In this document: piece after piece, positions 24,991 through 35,363 of the stretch
Numbering within the stretch: the stretch's first letter is position 1
Layout: every line of letters starts with the position of its first letter
Assembly (NCBI GenBank): GCA_036387335.1
Contig: DASVTZ010000105.1
Location: forward strand, 1 to 64,000
Length of the DNA: 64,000 bases
Source: Longimicrobium sp.
GTDB taxonomy: Bacteria; Gemmatimonadota; Gemmatimonadetes; Longimicrobiales; Longimicrobiaceae
Direction of reading: 5' to 3'
Translations under genes and position numbers: made by a program
Notes under the pieces: generated by a model
What the model was told of the DNA's origin: nothing
Databases searched by the model: none
The model's input: the letters and a program-made list of their open reading frames with translations, nothing else

Positions 24991-27078
24991 TTATCGCGTG
25001 CCCGCCGTGCGCGGCATCGCCTGCCCGCGCTTGCCGGCCCACCGCTCGTACCAGCTCATCATGTACAGCTGCGTGCGCATCCAATTGGACGGCCGCGAGC
25101 TGGTGCCGTGGAACTCGCCCTCGAAGCGCAGCAGCGCCGTCGGCACGCCGCGGGTCTTGAGCGCGGCGTAGTACTCCTCGCTCTGCGACATGGGCGTGCG
25201 CAGGTCCAGCTCGCCCGTCATCAGCAGCACCGGCGTCTTCACGTTGCCCACGTACATCAGCGGCGACTGCTTGAGCCACGGCTGCGGGTCTTCCCAGAAC
25301 GGCTTGTCGAAGAAGTTGGCCGTGAAGAGCGGCACGTCGGTGGCGCCCGCGAAGCTCATCCAGTTGATGACGGGGCAGCGCACGGCCGCCGCGGAGAAGC
25401 GGTCGGTGTGCCCCACCGTCCAGCTGGAGAGCACCCCGCCGCCGCTGCACCCGCCCACGAACATCCGCTCCGCGTCCACGTAGCCGCGGGCCAGGACGGT
25501 GTCCACGCCCACCATCAGGTCCTCGTAGTCCACGCTGGGATACGCGCGCTCGATGGCGTTGCCGAAGGAGCTGCCGTAGCCCGTGCTCCCCCGCGGATTC
25601 GTGTACAGAACCACGTAGCCGTTCGCCGCGAAGTTCTGATACATGGGGCTGAAGCCGACGTCGTACATGGCGTGCGGCCCGCCGTGGATCTCCATGATCA
25701 GCGGATACTTCTTCGTCGGGGTGAAGTCGGGCGGCTTCACGATCCACCCCTGCACGCGCGCGCCGCCGGTGGAGGTGTACCACACTTCCTCCACCGCGCC
25801 GAGGCGCATGCCGGCCAGCAGGTCCTCGTTGACGCGGGTGAGCTGCACCGGCTCGCCGCCGCGCCGCAGGTCCACGCGCACCACGTCCGGCGGGGATTGG
25901 GGAGCGGTGCGCACCGCCGCGCCGATGCCGCCGCGCGAGATGGAGGCGAGCCCCAGCACGTGCGTGCCGCGCGTGAGCTGGCGCGCCGCACCGCCGCGCG
26001 CGGAGGCGAAGTGGACGTTGCGCGTGCCGCGGTCGGCGGTGGTGAAGTAGACCCCGCTCCCGTCCGGAGCCCAGGTGATCCCGTTCGGGTCGCGGTCCAA
26101 CCCGTCGGCCAGGCGCCGCATCCCGCTGCCGTCCGCGTTCATCACGTACAGGTCCTGGGCGCGGTAGCTCTGGCGGTTGTACGCGTGGCCGGAGAAGGCG
26201 ATCGTCCGTCCGTCCGGCGACACCACCGGCTGCGTCCAGGTGCCGCGCTCCGGGGTCAGACGGCGGATGGTGCCGCCGGCCACGTCCACGGCGTACAGGT
26301 TGGCGTCGCGGTAGCTCAGGTCCGCGTCGGGCTCGTTGAGGCCTTCCACGATGACGGTGCGCCCGTCCGGCATCCACGACCAGCTCACCTCGCCGGGGAT
26401 CTGGTCGAAACGGAAGCCCACGCTCCAGTCGCCCGAGGTGACGGCGCGCGGCGTGCCGCCCTCCGCCGGGACGACGAAGAGGTGCACGAAGCCCGGCTCG
26501 GTGAGGCCGCGCCGGTCCGCGCGGTAGTGCAGGCGCTCCACCACCCGCGGCGCGCGCGTCCAGGTGGCGCCGGTGGGGGCGGAGGGCATGCCGATCTTCC
26601 AGTCGCCGGGCTTGGCCACGAACTGCGTGAAGCCCAGCGTGCGCCCGTCCGGCGACCAGCGCACGTTCCCCGGCGCCTCGGTACCGCGCGTCACCTGCGT
26701 GCCGGCGCCCTCCACGTCCAGGTAGCGCACCCACAGCTGCGGCCCCTTCGGCTCCCCTTCCGCCACGTAGGCGATGCGGGTGCCGTCCGGCGACCAGACG
26801 GGGCTGGAGCCCTTGGTGAGGAAGCGGTTGCGCGACCCGTCCGCCTCCACGATCCAGAGGGCGCTCTCCCAGCGGTCGGCCATGCGGTCCACCCAGCGGC
26901 GGGTGTACACGATGCGCCTGCCGTCCGGCGAGATCTGCGGGTCGCTGACGGTCTCGTAGTCCAGGTACTTCTCGACGGAGAAGGTGCCGGGCACGGTGCG
27001 CGGGGCCTGCGCGGCGGCGGGGGCGGCCAGCGCGGCGGTCCAGAGCACCAGCGCCGCGGCCATACGGGGGCGAAGCAT
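24991..27078 (-). CDS. secreted S9 family peptidase (prolyl oligopeptidase type)
   Basis: This 695-residue exported serine peptidase has a signal peptide ending 'LAAPAAAQ'. An N-terminal WD40-like beta-propeller shows repeated '[14 protein letters not shown]', '[11 protein letters not shown]' and '[13 protein letters not shown]' blades. The C-terminal alpha/beta-hydrolase domain has the nucleophile in '[14 protein letters not shown]' (the nucleophile elbow GxSxG reads GCSGG), Asp in '[11 protein letters not shown]' and His in 'FEGEFHGTS'. '[15 protein letters not shown]' is the oxyanion region. The ATG at 27078 follows AGGAGG by 5 bp. It probably degrades periplasmic peptides. Confidence 0.93.
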   Translation of the reverse strand: MLRPRMAAALVLWTAALAAPAAAQAPRTVPGTFSVEKYLDYETVSDPQISPDGRRIVYTRRWVDRMADRWESALWIVEADGSRNRFLTKGSSPVWSPDGTRIAYVAEGEPKGPQLWVRYLDVEGAGTQVTRGTEAPGNVRWSPDGRTLGFTQFVAKPGDWKIGMPSAPTGATWTRAPRVVERLHYRADRRGLTEPGFVHLFVVPAEGGTPRAVTSGDWSVGFRFDQIPGEVSWSWMPDGRTVIVEGLNEPDADLSYRDANLYAVDVAGGTIRRLTPERGTWTQPVVSPDGRTIAFSGHAYNRQSYRAQDLYVMNADGSGMRRLADGLDRDPNGITWAPDGSGVYFTTADRGTRNVHFASARGGAARQLTRGTHVLGLASISRGGIGAAVRTAPQSPPDVVRVDLRRGGEPVQLTRVNEDLLAGMRLGAVEEVWYTSTGGARVQGWIVKPPDFTPTKKYPLIMEIHGGPHAMYDVGFSPMYQNFAANGYVVLYTNPRGSTGYGSSFGNAIERAYPSVDYEDLMVGVDTVLARGYVDAERMFVGGCSGGGVLSSWTVGHTDRFSAAAVRCPVINWMSFAGATDVPLFTANFFDKPFWEDPQPWLKQSPLMYVGNVKTPVLLMTGELDLRTPMSQSEEYYAALKTRGVPTALLRFEGEFHGTSSRPSNWMRTQLYMMSWYERWAGKRGQAMPRTAGTR

Positions 27079-27227
27079 GCGACCTCCTGGGTGGTTTGCG
27101 ATGGGGGATCGCTGCACCCTACCGCTCCGGCCGTGCCGCTGCAAGACCGCGCGGGTTGCACGAGCGGCGCGGCGCGCCGAAATTCGTCGTCGGACATCCG
27201 CGCGCTCCCCGTCCCCTCGACCCGCGC

Positions 27228-27989
27228 ATGAGCTTTCTCGGCTGGCTTCCCTGGTATTGGGCCCTCGCCATGCTGGCGGTGCAGGTGTTCTTCGCCGTGC
27301 ACGCCGTCCGCCAGGGGAAGACGTGGTGGCTCTTCATCCTCTTCTTCTTTCCCGGGGTGGGCGTCCTGGTGTACTTCTTCGCGGAGTACCTTCCGGACGT
27401 GCGCACGGGCGGCCTGCGCTCGGCGGGCAAGCGGCTGGCCCGGCGCCTGAACCCCGCGGCCGAGGTGAAGCGCCTGGAAGACGAGGTGGCGCTCAGCAAC
27501 ACCGTCAACAACCGCCTCGCCCTGGCCGAGGCCTACCTGGAAGCCGGCCGCGCCGGCGACGCGGTGGCCCTGGTGCGCACCTGCCTGAGCGGGATCCACG
27601 AAGACGACCCGCGCGTACTGGGCGCCCTGGCGCGCGCCTGCCACGCGGCGGGGCAGATGGACGAGGCGCGCGACGCCATGGAGCGCCTCAAGCGGACGGG
27701 CACCATGCTCACCGCCTCCATCCAGCTCCTGGACGCCCGCATCGCCGAGGACGCAGGCGACGTGGAGGGCGCCCTGCGCGCGTACGCCGTCCTTTCCCGC
27801 GGCGCCGCCGGCGAGGAGGCCCGCTGCCGCTACGCCCTCCTGCTGAAGCGCGTCGGCCGCGTGGACGAGGCGTACGCCGTCTTCGAGGAGATGCTGCGCC
27901 ACGCCCGCGTCTCCAGCGGCCACTACCGCCGCGAGGAGAAGAAGTGGCTGGACGTCGCCCGCCGCGAGCTCAAGGAGCGCACGCGGTAG
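27228..27989 (+). CDS. TPR membrane protein
   Basis: This 253-residue protein has two N-terminal membrane segments ('[19 protein letters not shown]' and '[20 protein letters not shown]', like the PLDc_N anchor). A cytoplasmic or periplasmic tetratricopeptide region of about four to five repeats follows ('[20 protein letters not shown]', '[19 protein letters not shown]', '[20 protein letters not shown]'). TPRs mediate protein contacts; no partner is evident. It is divergent from the S9 peptidase gene. Confidence 0.78.
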   Translation: MSFLGWLPWYWALAMLAVQVFFAVHAVRQGKTWWLFILFFFPGVGVLVYFFAEYLPDVRTGGLRSAGKRLARRLNPAAEVKRLEDEVALSNTVNNRLALAEAYLEAGRAGDAVALVRTCLSGIHEDDPRVLGALARACHAAGQMDEARDAMERLKRTGTMLTASIQLLDARIAEDAGDVEGALRAYAVLSRGAAGEEARCRYALLLKRVGRVDEAYAVFEEMLRHARVSSGHYRREEKKWLDVARRELKERTR

Positions 27990-28063
27990 CGCGCCGGGGT
28001 GCGACCGCCGCAGCACCGATCTTGCTCCGGCGGGCGCGCTCACCGCGAGAACGGAGCGAAACG

Positions 28064-30052
28064 TTGGAGACTCACGCCGAAGGGCCGGCCCCCGTCACGC
28101 AGCGGCAGATCTGGGTGATCTTCAGCGGGCTGCTGCTGGCCATGCTGCTGGCCGCGCTCGACTCCACCATCGTGGCCACCGCCCTCCCCACCATCGTCGG
28201 CGAGCTGGGAGGGCTGGAGCGGCTGGCCTGGGTGGTGACGGCCTACCTGCTGGCGCAGACCATCGTCACCCCGCTGTACGGCAAGCTGGGCGACCTGTAC
28301 GGCCGCAAGCCCGTGCTGCAGGCGGGGATCGTCATCTTCCTCGCCGGCTCCGTGCTGTGCGGGATGAGCCGGTCGATGGAGCAGTTGATCCTCTTCCGCT
28401 TCATCCAGGGGCTGGGCGGCGGCGGGCTGATGGTGACCACCCAGGCCGTGGTGGGCGACATCATCCCTCCGCGCGAGCGGGGGCGCTACCAGGGGATCTT
28501 CGGCGCCGTGTTCGGGGTGAGCAGCGTGGCGGGGCCGCTGCTGGGCGGCTTCTTCACCACCCACCTGTCGTGGCGCTGGATCTTTTACATCAACCTGCCG
28601 CTGGGCGTGGCCGCCATCGCGGTGCTCGCCGCCACGCTGCCCGCGCGCGGCGCGCGGGTGAGCCGCTCGATCGACTACGCGGGTGCCGGGCTGCTGGCGG
28701 TGGTGCTCAGCTCCATCGTCCTGTACACGGACCTCGGCGGCTCGGCGTACGCGTGGGGGTCGCCCACGATGCTCGCGCTGGGCGCCGTGGCCCTGGTGGC
28801 GCTGGTGCTCTTTCTGCTGGCCGAGCGGCGCGCCGCGGAGCCCGTGCTCCCCCTCCCCCTGTTCCGCAACCGCGCCTTCTCCACCACCAGCGCGGTGGGG
28901 CTGATCGTGGGCTTCGCGCTCTTTGGATCGGTCACCTACATCCCGCTCTTCCTGCAGGTGGTGAAGGGGTCCACGCCCACCGGGTCGGGGCTGCAGATGC
29001 TCCCCATGATGGGCGGGATGCTGGTGACGTCCATCGTCTCGGGCCAGGTGATCAGCCGCACGGGGCGCTACAAGATCTTCCCCGTGATGGGGACGGGGGT
29101 GATGACGCTGGGGCTCTTTCTCCTCTCCCGCATGAGCACGCACACCAGCCTGGCCGGCGCGTTGGGGATCATGCTGCTGCTGGGGCTGGGGCTCGGGATG
29201 GTGATGCAGGTGCTGGTGATCACGGTGCAGAACGCGGTGGACTACCGCGACCTGGGGGTGGCGACCTCGGGTGCGACGCTCTTCCGCCTGATCGGCGGCT
29301 CGCTGGGCACGGCGATGCTGGGGGCGATCTTCGCGCAGCGGCTGGCCGCCAACGTGGCGCGATTGGTTCCCGATGCGCCCGGCGGCGGTGCCGGCCTCAG
29401 CCCCCAGTCGCTGGCGACCCTCCCCCCGGCGCTGCGCGCGGCCTACGCGGAGGCGTTCACCGCCTCGCTCGGCACCGTCTTCCTGGTGGCGACGGCCATC
29501 GCGGCGGTGGGCTTCCTCCTCACCTGGTTCCTTCCGGAGCGGCCGCTGCGTGCCACCGTGGCCGCCGCCGCCGCGGAGCCCGGCCAGGAAGCCGGCGAGG
29601 CGTTCGCCATGCCCGCCGACCCCGAATCCGCGCAGCACCTCTTGCGGGGCCTGGCGGTGCTCGCCGACCGCGACGTGCAGCGCAGCTACATCCAGGCTGT
29701 GATCGACCGCGCGGGGCTGTCGCTGAGCCCGGCCGCGGCGTGGCTCCTGATCCGCCTGGAAGAAGACGCCGCCCTCGACCCCGTGGAGCTGGGCCGCACC
29801 CGCCAGATCCCGCCGGAGCGCATGGCCGCCGCGCTGGACGAGCTGGCGGGCCGCGGCCTGGTGGAGCGGTCGGAGAACGGGAATCCGGTGACGGACGAGG
29901 GGTGCGAAGCGGTCAACCGCCTGGTCGCCGCGCGCCGCGCGCACCTCTCCGAGCTGATCTCGGACTGGGAGCCGGAGCGGCACGAGGAGCTGGCCGGCGT
30001 TCTCCGCCGCATCGCCGCCGACCTGGTGCCGGAGGCGCGCACCCCGCGATGA
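28064..30052 (+). CDS. DHA2-type MFS drug pump with C-terminal MarR-like domain
   Basis: This 662-residue protein has 14 predicted membrane helices (EmrB/QacA type). Motif C-like and A-like signatures include '[17 protein letters not shown]', '[13 protein letters not shown]' and '[13 protein letters not shown]'. It exports drugs or lipophilic compounds by proton antiport. Beyond about residue 535 a soluble winged-helix-like segment follows ('[20 protein letters not shown]', '[20 protein letters not shown]', '[15 protein letters not shown]'), similar to MarR regulators. The TTG at 28064, with GGAG at 28053-28056, is the likely start. Confidence 0.85.
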   Translation: METHAEGPAPVTQRQIWVIFSGLLLAMLLAALDSTIVATALPTIVGELGGLERLAWVVTAYLLAQTIVTPLYGKLGDLYGRKPVLQAGIVIFLAGSVLCGMSRSMEQLILFRFIQGLGGGGLMVTTQAVVGDIIPPRERGRYQGIFGAVFGVSSVAGPLLGGFFTTHLSWRWIFYINLPLGVAAIAVLAATLPARGARVSRSIDYAGAGLLAVVLSSIVLYTDLGGSAYAWGSPTMLALGAVALVALVLFLLAERRAAEPVLPLPLFRNRAFSTTSAVGLIVGFALFGSVTYIPLFLQVVKGSTPTGSGLQMLPMMGGMLVTSIVSGQVISRTGRYKIFPVMGTGVMTLGLFLLSRMSTHTSLAGALGIMLLLGLGLGMVMQVLVITVQNAVDYRDLGVATSGATLFRLIGGSLGTAMLGAIFAQRLAANVARLVPDAPGGGAGLSPQSLATLPPALRAAYAEAFTASLGTVFLVATAIAAVGFLLTWFLPERPLRATVAAAAAEPGQEAGEAFAMPADPESAQHLLRGLAVLADRDVQRSYIQAVIDRAGLSLSPAAAWLLIRLEEDAALDPVELGRTRQIPPERMAAALDELAGRGLVERSENGNPVTDEGCEAVNRLVAARRAHLSELISDWEPERHEELAGVLRRIAADLVPEARTPR

Positions 30053-30104
30053 GCGAACGGACGCGGGTTTGGCTGTAGGCTTGTACGATGATCGGCATGA
30101 TGCT

Positions 30105-30128
30105 AGTGTTCGGAAAATTACGAACACT
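30105..30128. promoter_or_regulatory. palindromic operator upstream of AbiE-type pair
   Basis: A perfect 8-bp inverted repeat, AGTGTTCG-GAAAATTA-CGAACACT, ends 15 bp before the ATG at 30144. A further half-site-like CGAACA overlaps the start region. The spacing and position suggest binding by the adjacent HTH antitoxin for autoregulation. Confidence 0.65.
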
Positions 30129-30143
30129 CCGCAATAACCGAAC

Positions 30144-31232
30144 ATGAGTACGGGCGAGAGCGCGCTGGCCAGCCAGATCGAGGCCCTTCTGCGGGAGCGC
30201 CTCGACTTGCCGGTTTGGTCAGCGGAAGACGTGAGATGTGACGGCCTGCTCCGCCTGGACGTAGGCGGGAAGCCGCGCGAGCTGTGCCTGGAGGTCCACG
30301 GGAGCATCAGCAGTGCCCAACTCGACGCCCTCAGCAACGGAGCCAAGCGTCGGAACCGGCGAGCCCGCCTTCTCGCTGCACCCGTGCTTTCGGTCCGCGT
30401 TCGAGCGGAACTGCGGGAGCGCATGATCAACCACGCCGACCTGAGCGGCAACGTCTTCATCCGCGAGCCCGGGTGGTACGTCTGGCTGGATGCGGATCGA
30501 GAGCCGCCGCCGCGGCGTCAATGGGAAGCGCGCCCCCTCAACCCGTTCTCGAAAAAGGCATCGCTGGTGCTGCGCGCGCTCCTGGAGGAGCCCGCGCGTG
30601 CCTGGGGAATCCGCGAGATCGCCGCGGAGACGAGGCTCTCCATCGGCCACGCCTCGGACGTCGCGCGCGAGCTTGTGCGGCGGGGATACGCGCGCGATGA
30701 GGAGGGGAGGATTCTACTCGGGAACGGGATCGCGGCACTCCGCGACTGGCTCGGCGCCTACCACTGGTCGAAGAACCGGTTGAGCTCCTTTGTCGTCCCG
30801 TTCGAACACCAGGAACTTAGCCTCGAGCTCAGGAGCGCGATGGACGCGGCGGGAGTCCGCTTCGCGCTGACCATGCTCGCCGGAGCGGACCGGATCGCCC
30901 CGCACGTGCAGCACGCGCAAATGCACCTGTACGTGCCGGATGAGCAGGCCGCGCACGCACGCGACGTCGTACAGCGCGCGCTGTACGGGGAGCGGGTCCA
31001 CACAGGAGGCAACCTCCACGTGATGACGCCCTACTATGGCGACGCCGTCTTCCAGGGCGCGCGCGAGGTGGACGGGATGCCGGTGGTCTCGTCCGTCCAG
31101 CTCTTCCTCGACCTCGCCGGCTTCCCCCTGCGCGGCGCCGAGGCGGCCCGGATGCTCGCGTTGGGACCGCTGCGGCAACAGCTTGGCCTGGATGCGCGCC
31201 AGATCCAGGAACTGACGCGTACGCTGGAGTAA
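30144..31232 (+). CDS. type IV antitoxin, AbiEi family (long form)
   Basis: This 362-residue protein matches the longer AbiEi-type antitoxins. An N-terminal restriction-endonuclease-like region contains 'LCLEVHGSISSAQLDALSNG' and 'HADLSGNVFIREPGWYVW'. A winged helix lies in the middle ('LRALLEEPARAWGIREIAAE', 'LSIGHASDVARELVRRGY'), with a C-terminal domain of about 170 residues. In AbiE systems this protein represses the operon and blocks the nucleotidyltransferase toxin. It is immediately followed by a nucleotidyltransferase gene (5-bp gap) and preceded by a palindromic operator. Confidence 0.8.
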   Translation: MSTGESALASQIEALLRERLDLPVWSAEDVRCDGLLRLDVGGKPRELCLEVHGSISSAQLDALSNGAKRRNRRARLLAAPVLSVRVRAELRERMINHADLSGNVFIREPGWYVWLDADREPPPRRQWEARPLNPFSKKASLVLRALLEEPARAWGIREIAAETRLSIGHASDVARELVRRGYARDEEGRILLGNGIAALRDWLGAYHWSKNRLSSFVVPFEHQELSLELRSAMDAAGVRFALTMLAGADRIAPHVQHAQMHLYVPDEQAAHARDVVQRALYGERVHTGGNLHVMTPYYGDAVFQGAREVDGMPVVSSVQLFLDLAGFPLRGAEAARMLALGPLRQQLGLDARQIQELTRTLE

Positions 31233-31237
31233 CGCTC

Positions 31238-32056
31238 GTGCCCACCGGCTCCGAGGTGTTCGCGCGCACGGTGAGGGCGCTGCAGCCCTACGCCGCCGAG
31301 GTCGTGTTCATCGGCGGGTGGGTCCACGCGCTTTACCTGGCCGAGGTGAATGCCGGCGAGCAGGCCATCCGCACGGAAGACATTGACCTCACGATTCCGC
31401 ATCGCCTCCTGGCGGCGGGCCGGCCCGCGCTGCTGGACCTGGTTTTCAACGCGGGCTACGAGATCCAGGAGGTGCTCGGCGGAAACGGAATGGTGGAGAT
31501 CTTTCAGCCTGGCCCAGGCCAGAGCGTGATCGAGCTGGACATCCTGACCGAATCGGCGAACCCCAAGGACGAAATCGTCATCGAGGGGCAGGCGAACCTC
31601 AAGGTGCAGGGCTATCCGGGCCAGCACGTGCTTCTCGACAACGCCCGCTGGATGGAGGTCGGTGCCGAGATCCACGAGATGCTGGATCCGCCGGTACGCA
31701 TCCGTGTTCCCACGCTTTCGGCGTACCTGCTCGCGAAAGGGCTCTCGTCCCGCACTCGCACGAGGCTGCCGAAACAGGCCAAGGATCTCGTGTACCTCGT
31801 CGAGATCGTCAGGAATCCGGCGCTGGGCCGAGCCGCCGTGGAAGGGATGGGTGAGATGGCGTCCAGGTACCCGGATGATTACGCGCGCTGGCGCGGCTAC
31901 CTGACGGAGTCTTTGGGGAACGCGCCCCTGCTTTCCGAAGTGGCCGAACAACTGATTCTCGGCCACCGTTCCATAGGCGAACCCGCCGCGGTGGTGAGGA
32001 CCGTCGTGGCGCGTTTGCGTCGTCTGCTGGGCGAGACCCCTGACCCGGATCGATAG
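31238..32056 (+). CDS. nucleotidyltransferase toxin of AbiE-type pair
   Basis: This 272-residue protein has a minimal nucleotidyltransferase core: 'VVFIGGWVHALYL' (the GG/GS motif) and 'RTEDIDLTIP' with the metal-binding Asp48 and Asp50, and a third acidic residue probably in 'VIELDILTES'. In AbiE-type modules the toxin transfers nucleotides onto tRNA or a related target and halts growth. The start is GTG 31238, 5 bp after the antitoxin stop. No frameshift was seen, so the pair looks intact. Confidence 0.78.
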   Translation: MPTGSEVFARTVRALQPYAAEVVFIGGWVHALYLAEVNAGEQAIRTEDIDLTIPHRLLAAGRPALLDLVFNAGYEIQEVLGGNGMVEIFQPGPGQSVIELDILTESANPKDEIVIEGQANLKVQGYPGQHVLLDNARWMEVGAEIHEMLDPPVRIRVPTLSAYLLAKGLSSRTRTRLPKQAKDLVYLVEIVRNPALGRAAVEGMGEMASRYPDDYARWRGYLTESLGNAPLLSEVAEQLILGHRSIGEPAAVVRTVVARLRRLLGETPDPDR

Positions 32057-32136
32057 CACGTGGCCCGGTGAGCTGATGCTTCGCACATTGCGTGTGGGGT
32101 CGACGTCGCGGGCGCGCGATCCGCGGGCGCTCAGGA

Positions 32137-33018
32137 TCACTTCAGCGGCAGGAACAGATCCGTGCTGGCCGCGTGCTCGGGGACGTCGGGGAAGAACGTG
32201 ACGCGCTGGCAGAAGAGCGGGAAGTCGCGCGCCTCCTCGCCGCTGGCGGGGAGCCAGTCGCGGTAGAGGAAGAGCGCGGCCGGCTCCAGATCGTCTGCCG
32301 AGCCCACGACGCGGAGGACCGCGCAGCGCCCGCCGGGGATCGTGCCCGCCTCGACACCGTCGTCGTTCGCTGTGATCGGGCCGGCGGTCGCGGCGCAGAG
32401 GTCCAGGCGGTACTCGGCCGGGGGCGTGGTGCGCGGATCGTCGTGGAAGACGTTGAACGTCGCGCTCACCTTCGGTGGCACGCCGGCCGCCCGGCGCCAC
32501 GAGATGAACCGCTGGATCGTCTCGCCGATGCGCGCGGGGTCGCCCACGTGCCGCATCACCGCGACGGGAGTCTCGGGGACCTCGCGGATGTGCACGTCGG
32601 CGGCGGAAAAGTTCGTCATCAGCTTGCTCCTTGCTTGGGAGAGGGGTTCGAGGGCCTCGGTCCAGCGCTCCCAGTCGGGAGAGCCGCGGAAGGCGGAGGG
32701 CGCCTGCCCGATTAGGCCGCGAAAGGCCCGGGTGAACGCGTCCGACGCCTCGTAGCCGGCGTCCAGCGCGATCTCGGTGACGCTGGCGTCGTCCCTGAAC
32801 GCCAGCCGGTACGATGCCCTCTTCATCCGCGCGAGCTGGACGTAACGGTGCACGGTGATGCCGAACGTCACCGCGAACTGCCGGTGGAAGTGGTACTTCG
32901 AGAACGACGCGACGCGCGCGAGTGCCGCCAGCCCCAGGTCGCTGTCGAGGTTCTCATCGATGTGGTCCAGCACCCGCCGCATTCGCGCCCGGTAGCTTTC
33001 CAGCGCCGCTGTCGTCAT
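32137..33018 (-). CDS. AraC regulator with GyrI-like effector domain
   Basis: This 293-residue protein has an N-terminal AraC DNA-binding domain (two helix-turn-helix units, 'LGLAALARVASFSKYHFHRQ' and 'VTEIALDAGYEASDAFTRAF') and a C-terminal GyrI/SbmC-like small-molecule binding domain ('HIREVPETPVAVMRHVGD' to 'FLPLK'), the Rob/TipA-like layout. Such regulators sense drugs or toxic compounds. The ATG at 33018 is preceded by GGAGG. It is divergent from a CPBP protease gene. Confidence 0.9.
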   Translation of the reverse strand: MTTAALESYRARMRRVLDHIDENLDSDLGLAALARVASFSKYHFHRQFAVTFGITVHRYVQLARMKRASYRLAFRDDASVTEIALDAGYEASDAFTRAFRGLIGQAPSAFRGSPDWERWTEALEPLSQARSKLMTNFSAADVHIREVPETPVAVMRHVGDPARIGETIQRFISWRRAAGVPPKVSATFNVFHDDPRTTPPAEYRLDLCAATAGPITANDDGVEAGTIPGGRCAVLRVVGSADDLEPAALFLYRDWLPASGEEARDFPLFCQRVTFFPDVPEHAASTDLFLPLK

Positions 33019-33180
33019 CGCGTTCCTCCGTGGTGTTGCGGCGAATGTAGGCGGCTGGCCGGCGCAGCGCTCCACCGATCTTGCTGTTCTTTGCGGCGGG
33101 TCGCCCTCGGGTGTCGCGCGGGCGCGGTGCCTCGTAGATTCCGCGCGTCCGTTCCCGCCGACGCCCCACACGCCCTCCCC

Positions 33181-34131
33181 ATGCCGGCCCAAGCCGATGC
33201 CCCGCGCGGGCGGCCCCTGCGCGCCCTGCTGCTGTACCTGCTGGCGGTGTTCGTCGGGGGCGCGCTGCTGGCGCCATGGCTATACCACGCGGTGCATGCG
33301 CTGGCCGGCGAGCAGGGGACGCTGGCGAAGCTGGCGCGCATGCCCTTCGCCCGCTACGTCAACCGCGCGCTGCTGATCACGGCGCTCGTCGGGCTGCCGT
33401 TCTTCATCCGCGCCGCGGGGATACGGCGCTGGGCGGACGTGGGGGTGGCGCCGGGGCTGGTGCGGTGGCGTAGGTTCGCGGCGGGTTTCGGGCTGGGGTT
33501 CGCGTCGCTCGCCATCGTCTGCGTGGTGGCGCTGGTTGCGGGCGGGCGGCTGCCGCGCGCGCGCACGCCGGGCGACCTGGCCGCACAGTTCCTCGGCGCG
33601 CTGGCGACGGCGCTGGTGGTGGCGGTGGTCGAGGAGCTGCTCTTTCGCGGCGCCTTCTTTGGCGGGTTGAAGCGCGCGGTGGGGTGGAAGCCGGCGCTCG
33701 CGGCCAGCAGCGTGCTGTACGGCATCGTCCACTTCATGGCCCGGCCCGCGAACCCGCCCACGGTGGACTGGGTCTCGGGGCTGCGCGTGTTGCCGACCAT
33801 GCTCGCGGGGATGACGGAGCTGCGGACGCTCGTGCCCGGGTTCCTGAGCCTGGCGCTCGCGGGCGTCATCCTGGGCCTGGCGTACCAGTGGACGGGCGAG
33901 CTCTCCGCATCCATCGGCGTCCACGCGGGGTGGATCTTCTGGCTGAAGTACTACGGCTTGGTCACCAAGTCCGCCCCCGGCGCCAACATTTGGTTCTGGG
34001 GCACGCGCAAGCTCACCGACGGGTGGCTGGCGTTCGTCGCCATCGTCGTCGTGCTGGCGCTGCTGGGCCTCGCCGCGCGGGCGCGGAGCCGCGGTGGAGC
34101 GCGCACCTCAATGATCATGGAGAGAGGATGA
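33181..34131 (+). CDS. CPBP family intramembrane metalloprotease
   Basis: This 316-residue polytopic membrane protein belongs to the CAAX protease/bacteriocin-processing (CPBP, Abi) family. Motif 1 is 'VVEELLFRGAFFG' (Glu151-Glu152 and Arg), motif 2 the His in 'LYGIVHFMA', and motif 3 'SIGVHAGWIFWL'. About eight membrane helices are visible. Bacterial members take part in peptide maturation or self-immunity; the substrate is unknown. Its stop overlaps the next ATG, coupling it to the oxidoreductase gene. Confidence 0.88.
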   Translation: MPAQADAPRGRPLRALLLYLLAVFVGGALLAPWLYHAVHALAGEQGTLAKLARMPFARYVNRALLITALVGLPFFIRAAGIRRWADVGVAPGLVRWRRFAAGFGLGFASLAIVCVVALVAGGRLPRARTPGDLAAQFLGALATALVVAVVEELLFRGAFFGGLKRAVGWKPALAASSVLYGIVHFMARPANPPTVDWVSGLRVLPTMLAGMTELRTLVPGFLSLALAGVILGLAYQWTGELSASIGVHAGWIFWLKYYGLVTKSAPGANIWFWGTRKLTDGWLAFVAIVVVLALLGLAARARSRGGARTSMIMERG

Positions 34132-35186
34132 CGGAGCCGATCCGGGTGGGGCTGATCGGGACCAGCGGCTGGTCCGAGCGGATGTACCTGTCGTCGGTGG
34201 CCAGCGAGCCGCGCGCGCGGGTGGTCGCACTCTGCGGGCGAAGGGCGGAGCGGACGCGGGAGGTGGCGGAGCGCTTCGGCGTGGCGCGGTGCTATACGGA
34301 TTTCCGCGCGATGCTCGCGGATGGAGGGCTCGACGCCGTGATCGTCGCGGCGCCGGATGACGAGCACCACGAGATGGCGCTCGCGGCGATCGACGCGGGG
34401 CTGCACGTGCTCTGCGAGAAGCCGCTGGCCCGCAGCGCCGCGCACGCGCACGAGATGTGGACGCGCGCCCGCGATGCCGGCGTGGTGCACATGACGCTCT
34501 TCACCTTTCGCTGGCTCCCCGCGCACCGCTTTCTGGGCGAGCTGGTGGCGGCCGGGCGCATCGGCGAGCCGCGCGGCTTCACCTTTCGCTTCGTGCACGG
34601 GCTGGGCGTGCGCGAGGACCTGCGCTGGCGCTCGGATCCGGCGCGGTCAGACGGGGTGCTCGCGGACCTGGGCTCGCACCTCTTCGACCTGGTCCACTGG
34701 TGGCTGGGGCCGGTCGCCGAGGTCAGCGCGGACCTGCACAGCTTCGGCACGGTGCACACGGCGGGGCGCGCGGTGGCGAACGATTCGGCGGCGGTCTCGC
34801 TGCGGCTGGAATCGGGCGCACACGGCACGGTGCACCTGAGCAGCATCGCGCACGTGGACGACGCGATGCCCGGCCAGGAGTTCACCATCTTCGGCAGCGA
34901 GGGCACCCTGGAAGGACGCCTGTCGCGCTCCGGCTCCGAGATCCGGCTGATCACGGCGGACGAGGGCTGGCGGCTTCTTCCGGTCCCGGAGCGACTCTTC
35001 GGCGGCGCGCCGCTCGACCAGCAGTTGAAGGTGTTCACGAGCGGCAGCGCTGGGCCGCGGGCGTGGATCGACGCGATCATCGAGGGGCGGGCCGTGGCGC
35101 CGGACTTCGAGGATGGGTGGCGTGCGCAGCGCGTGATCGACGCCGCGCTGGAGTCCGCGCGCAGCCGGTGCTGGGTCGCGGTCTGA
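34128..35186 (+). CDS. Gfo/Idh/MocA family oxidoreductase
   Basis: This 352-residue NAD(P)-dependent dehydrogenase has the nucleotide-binding N-terminus 'RVGLIGTSGWSERMYLSSVA', the 'VLCEKPLARSAA' motif with catalytic Lys, and the C-terminal domain with 'LADLGSHLFDLVHWWLGPV' (the D-x-x-x-H signature). Members oxidise sugars, inositols or related alcohols; the substrate is not evident. It overlaps the CPBP gene by 4 bp. Confidence 0.9.
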   Translation: MTEPIRVGLIGTSGWSERMYLSSVASEPRARVVALCGRRAERTREVAERFGVARCYTDFRAMLADGGLDAVIVAAPDDEHHEMALAAIDAGLHVLCEKPLARSAAHAHEMWTRARDAGVVHMTLFTFRWLPAHRFLGELVAAGRIGEPRGFTFRFVHGLGVREDLRWRSDPARSDGVLADLGSHLFDLVHWWLGPVAEVSADLHSFGTVHTAGRAVANDSAAVSLRLESGAHGTVHLSSIAHVDDAMPGQEFTIFGSEGTLEGRLSRSGSEIRLITADEGWRLLPVPERLFGGAPLDQQLKVFTSGSAGPRAWIDAIIEGRAVAPDFEDGWRAQRVIDAALESARSRCWVAV

Positions 35187-35197
35187 TCAACAGACAA

Positions 35198-35290
35198 CCT
35201 CACACAGAAAAGAGACACAGAGGAAACAGCAAGAACGGCAAAGGGCGTCCTCTGTTGCCTTGCAGTGCCCTCCGCGTTCTTTGGGAGACG
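35198..35290. repeat. R1 repeat, degenerate composite
   Basis: CCTCACACAGAAAAGAGACA at the left, TCCTCTGTTGCC in the middle and a decayed right arm (CCCTCCGCGTTCTTTGGGAGAC) mark an old R1 copy, 12 bp after the oxidoreductase stop. Confidence 0.6.
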
Positions 35291-35363
35291 GTTTTCGAGT
35301 TGCGTCTTTGGGGTGCTCTCACGACCGAGGTCACGGCGCGGCGCGTTCAGTGCGGATGCGCAA

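Noticed and set aside
28040-30460. 806-codon minus-strand open frame
   Set aside because: It is the shadow of the MFS gene; the His/Gln/Arg-rich sequence has no recognisable domain.
30144-31232. first gene of the 30.1-kb pair as a plain transcription regulator
   Set aside because: The middle winged helix alone would allow this, but the 'NHADLSGNVFI' segment, the length, the adjacent nucleotidyltransferase and the operator fit an AbiEi antitoxin better.
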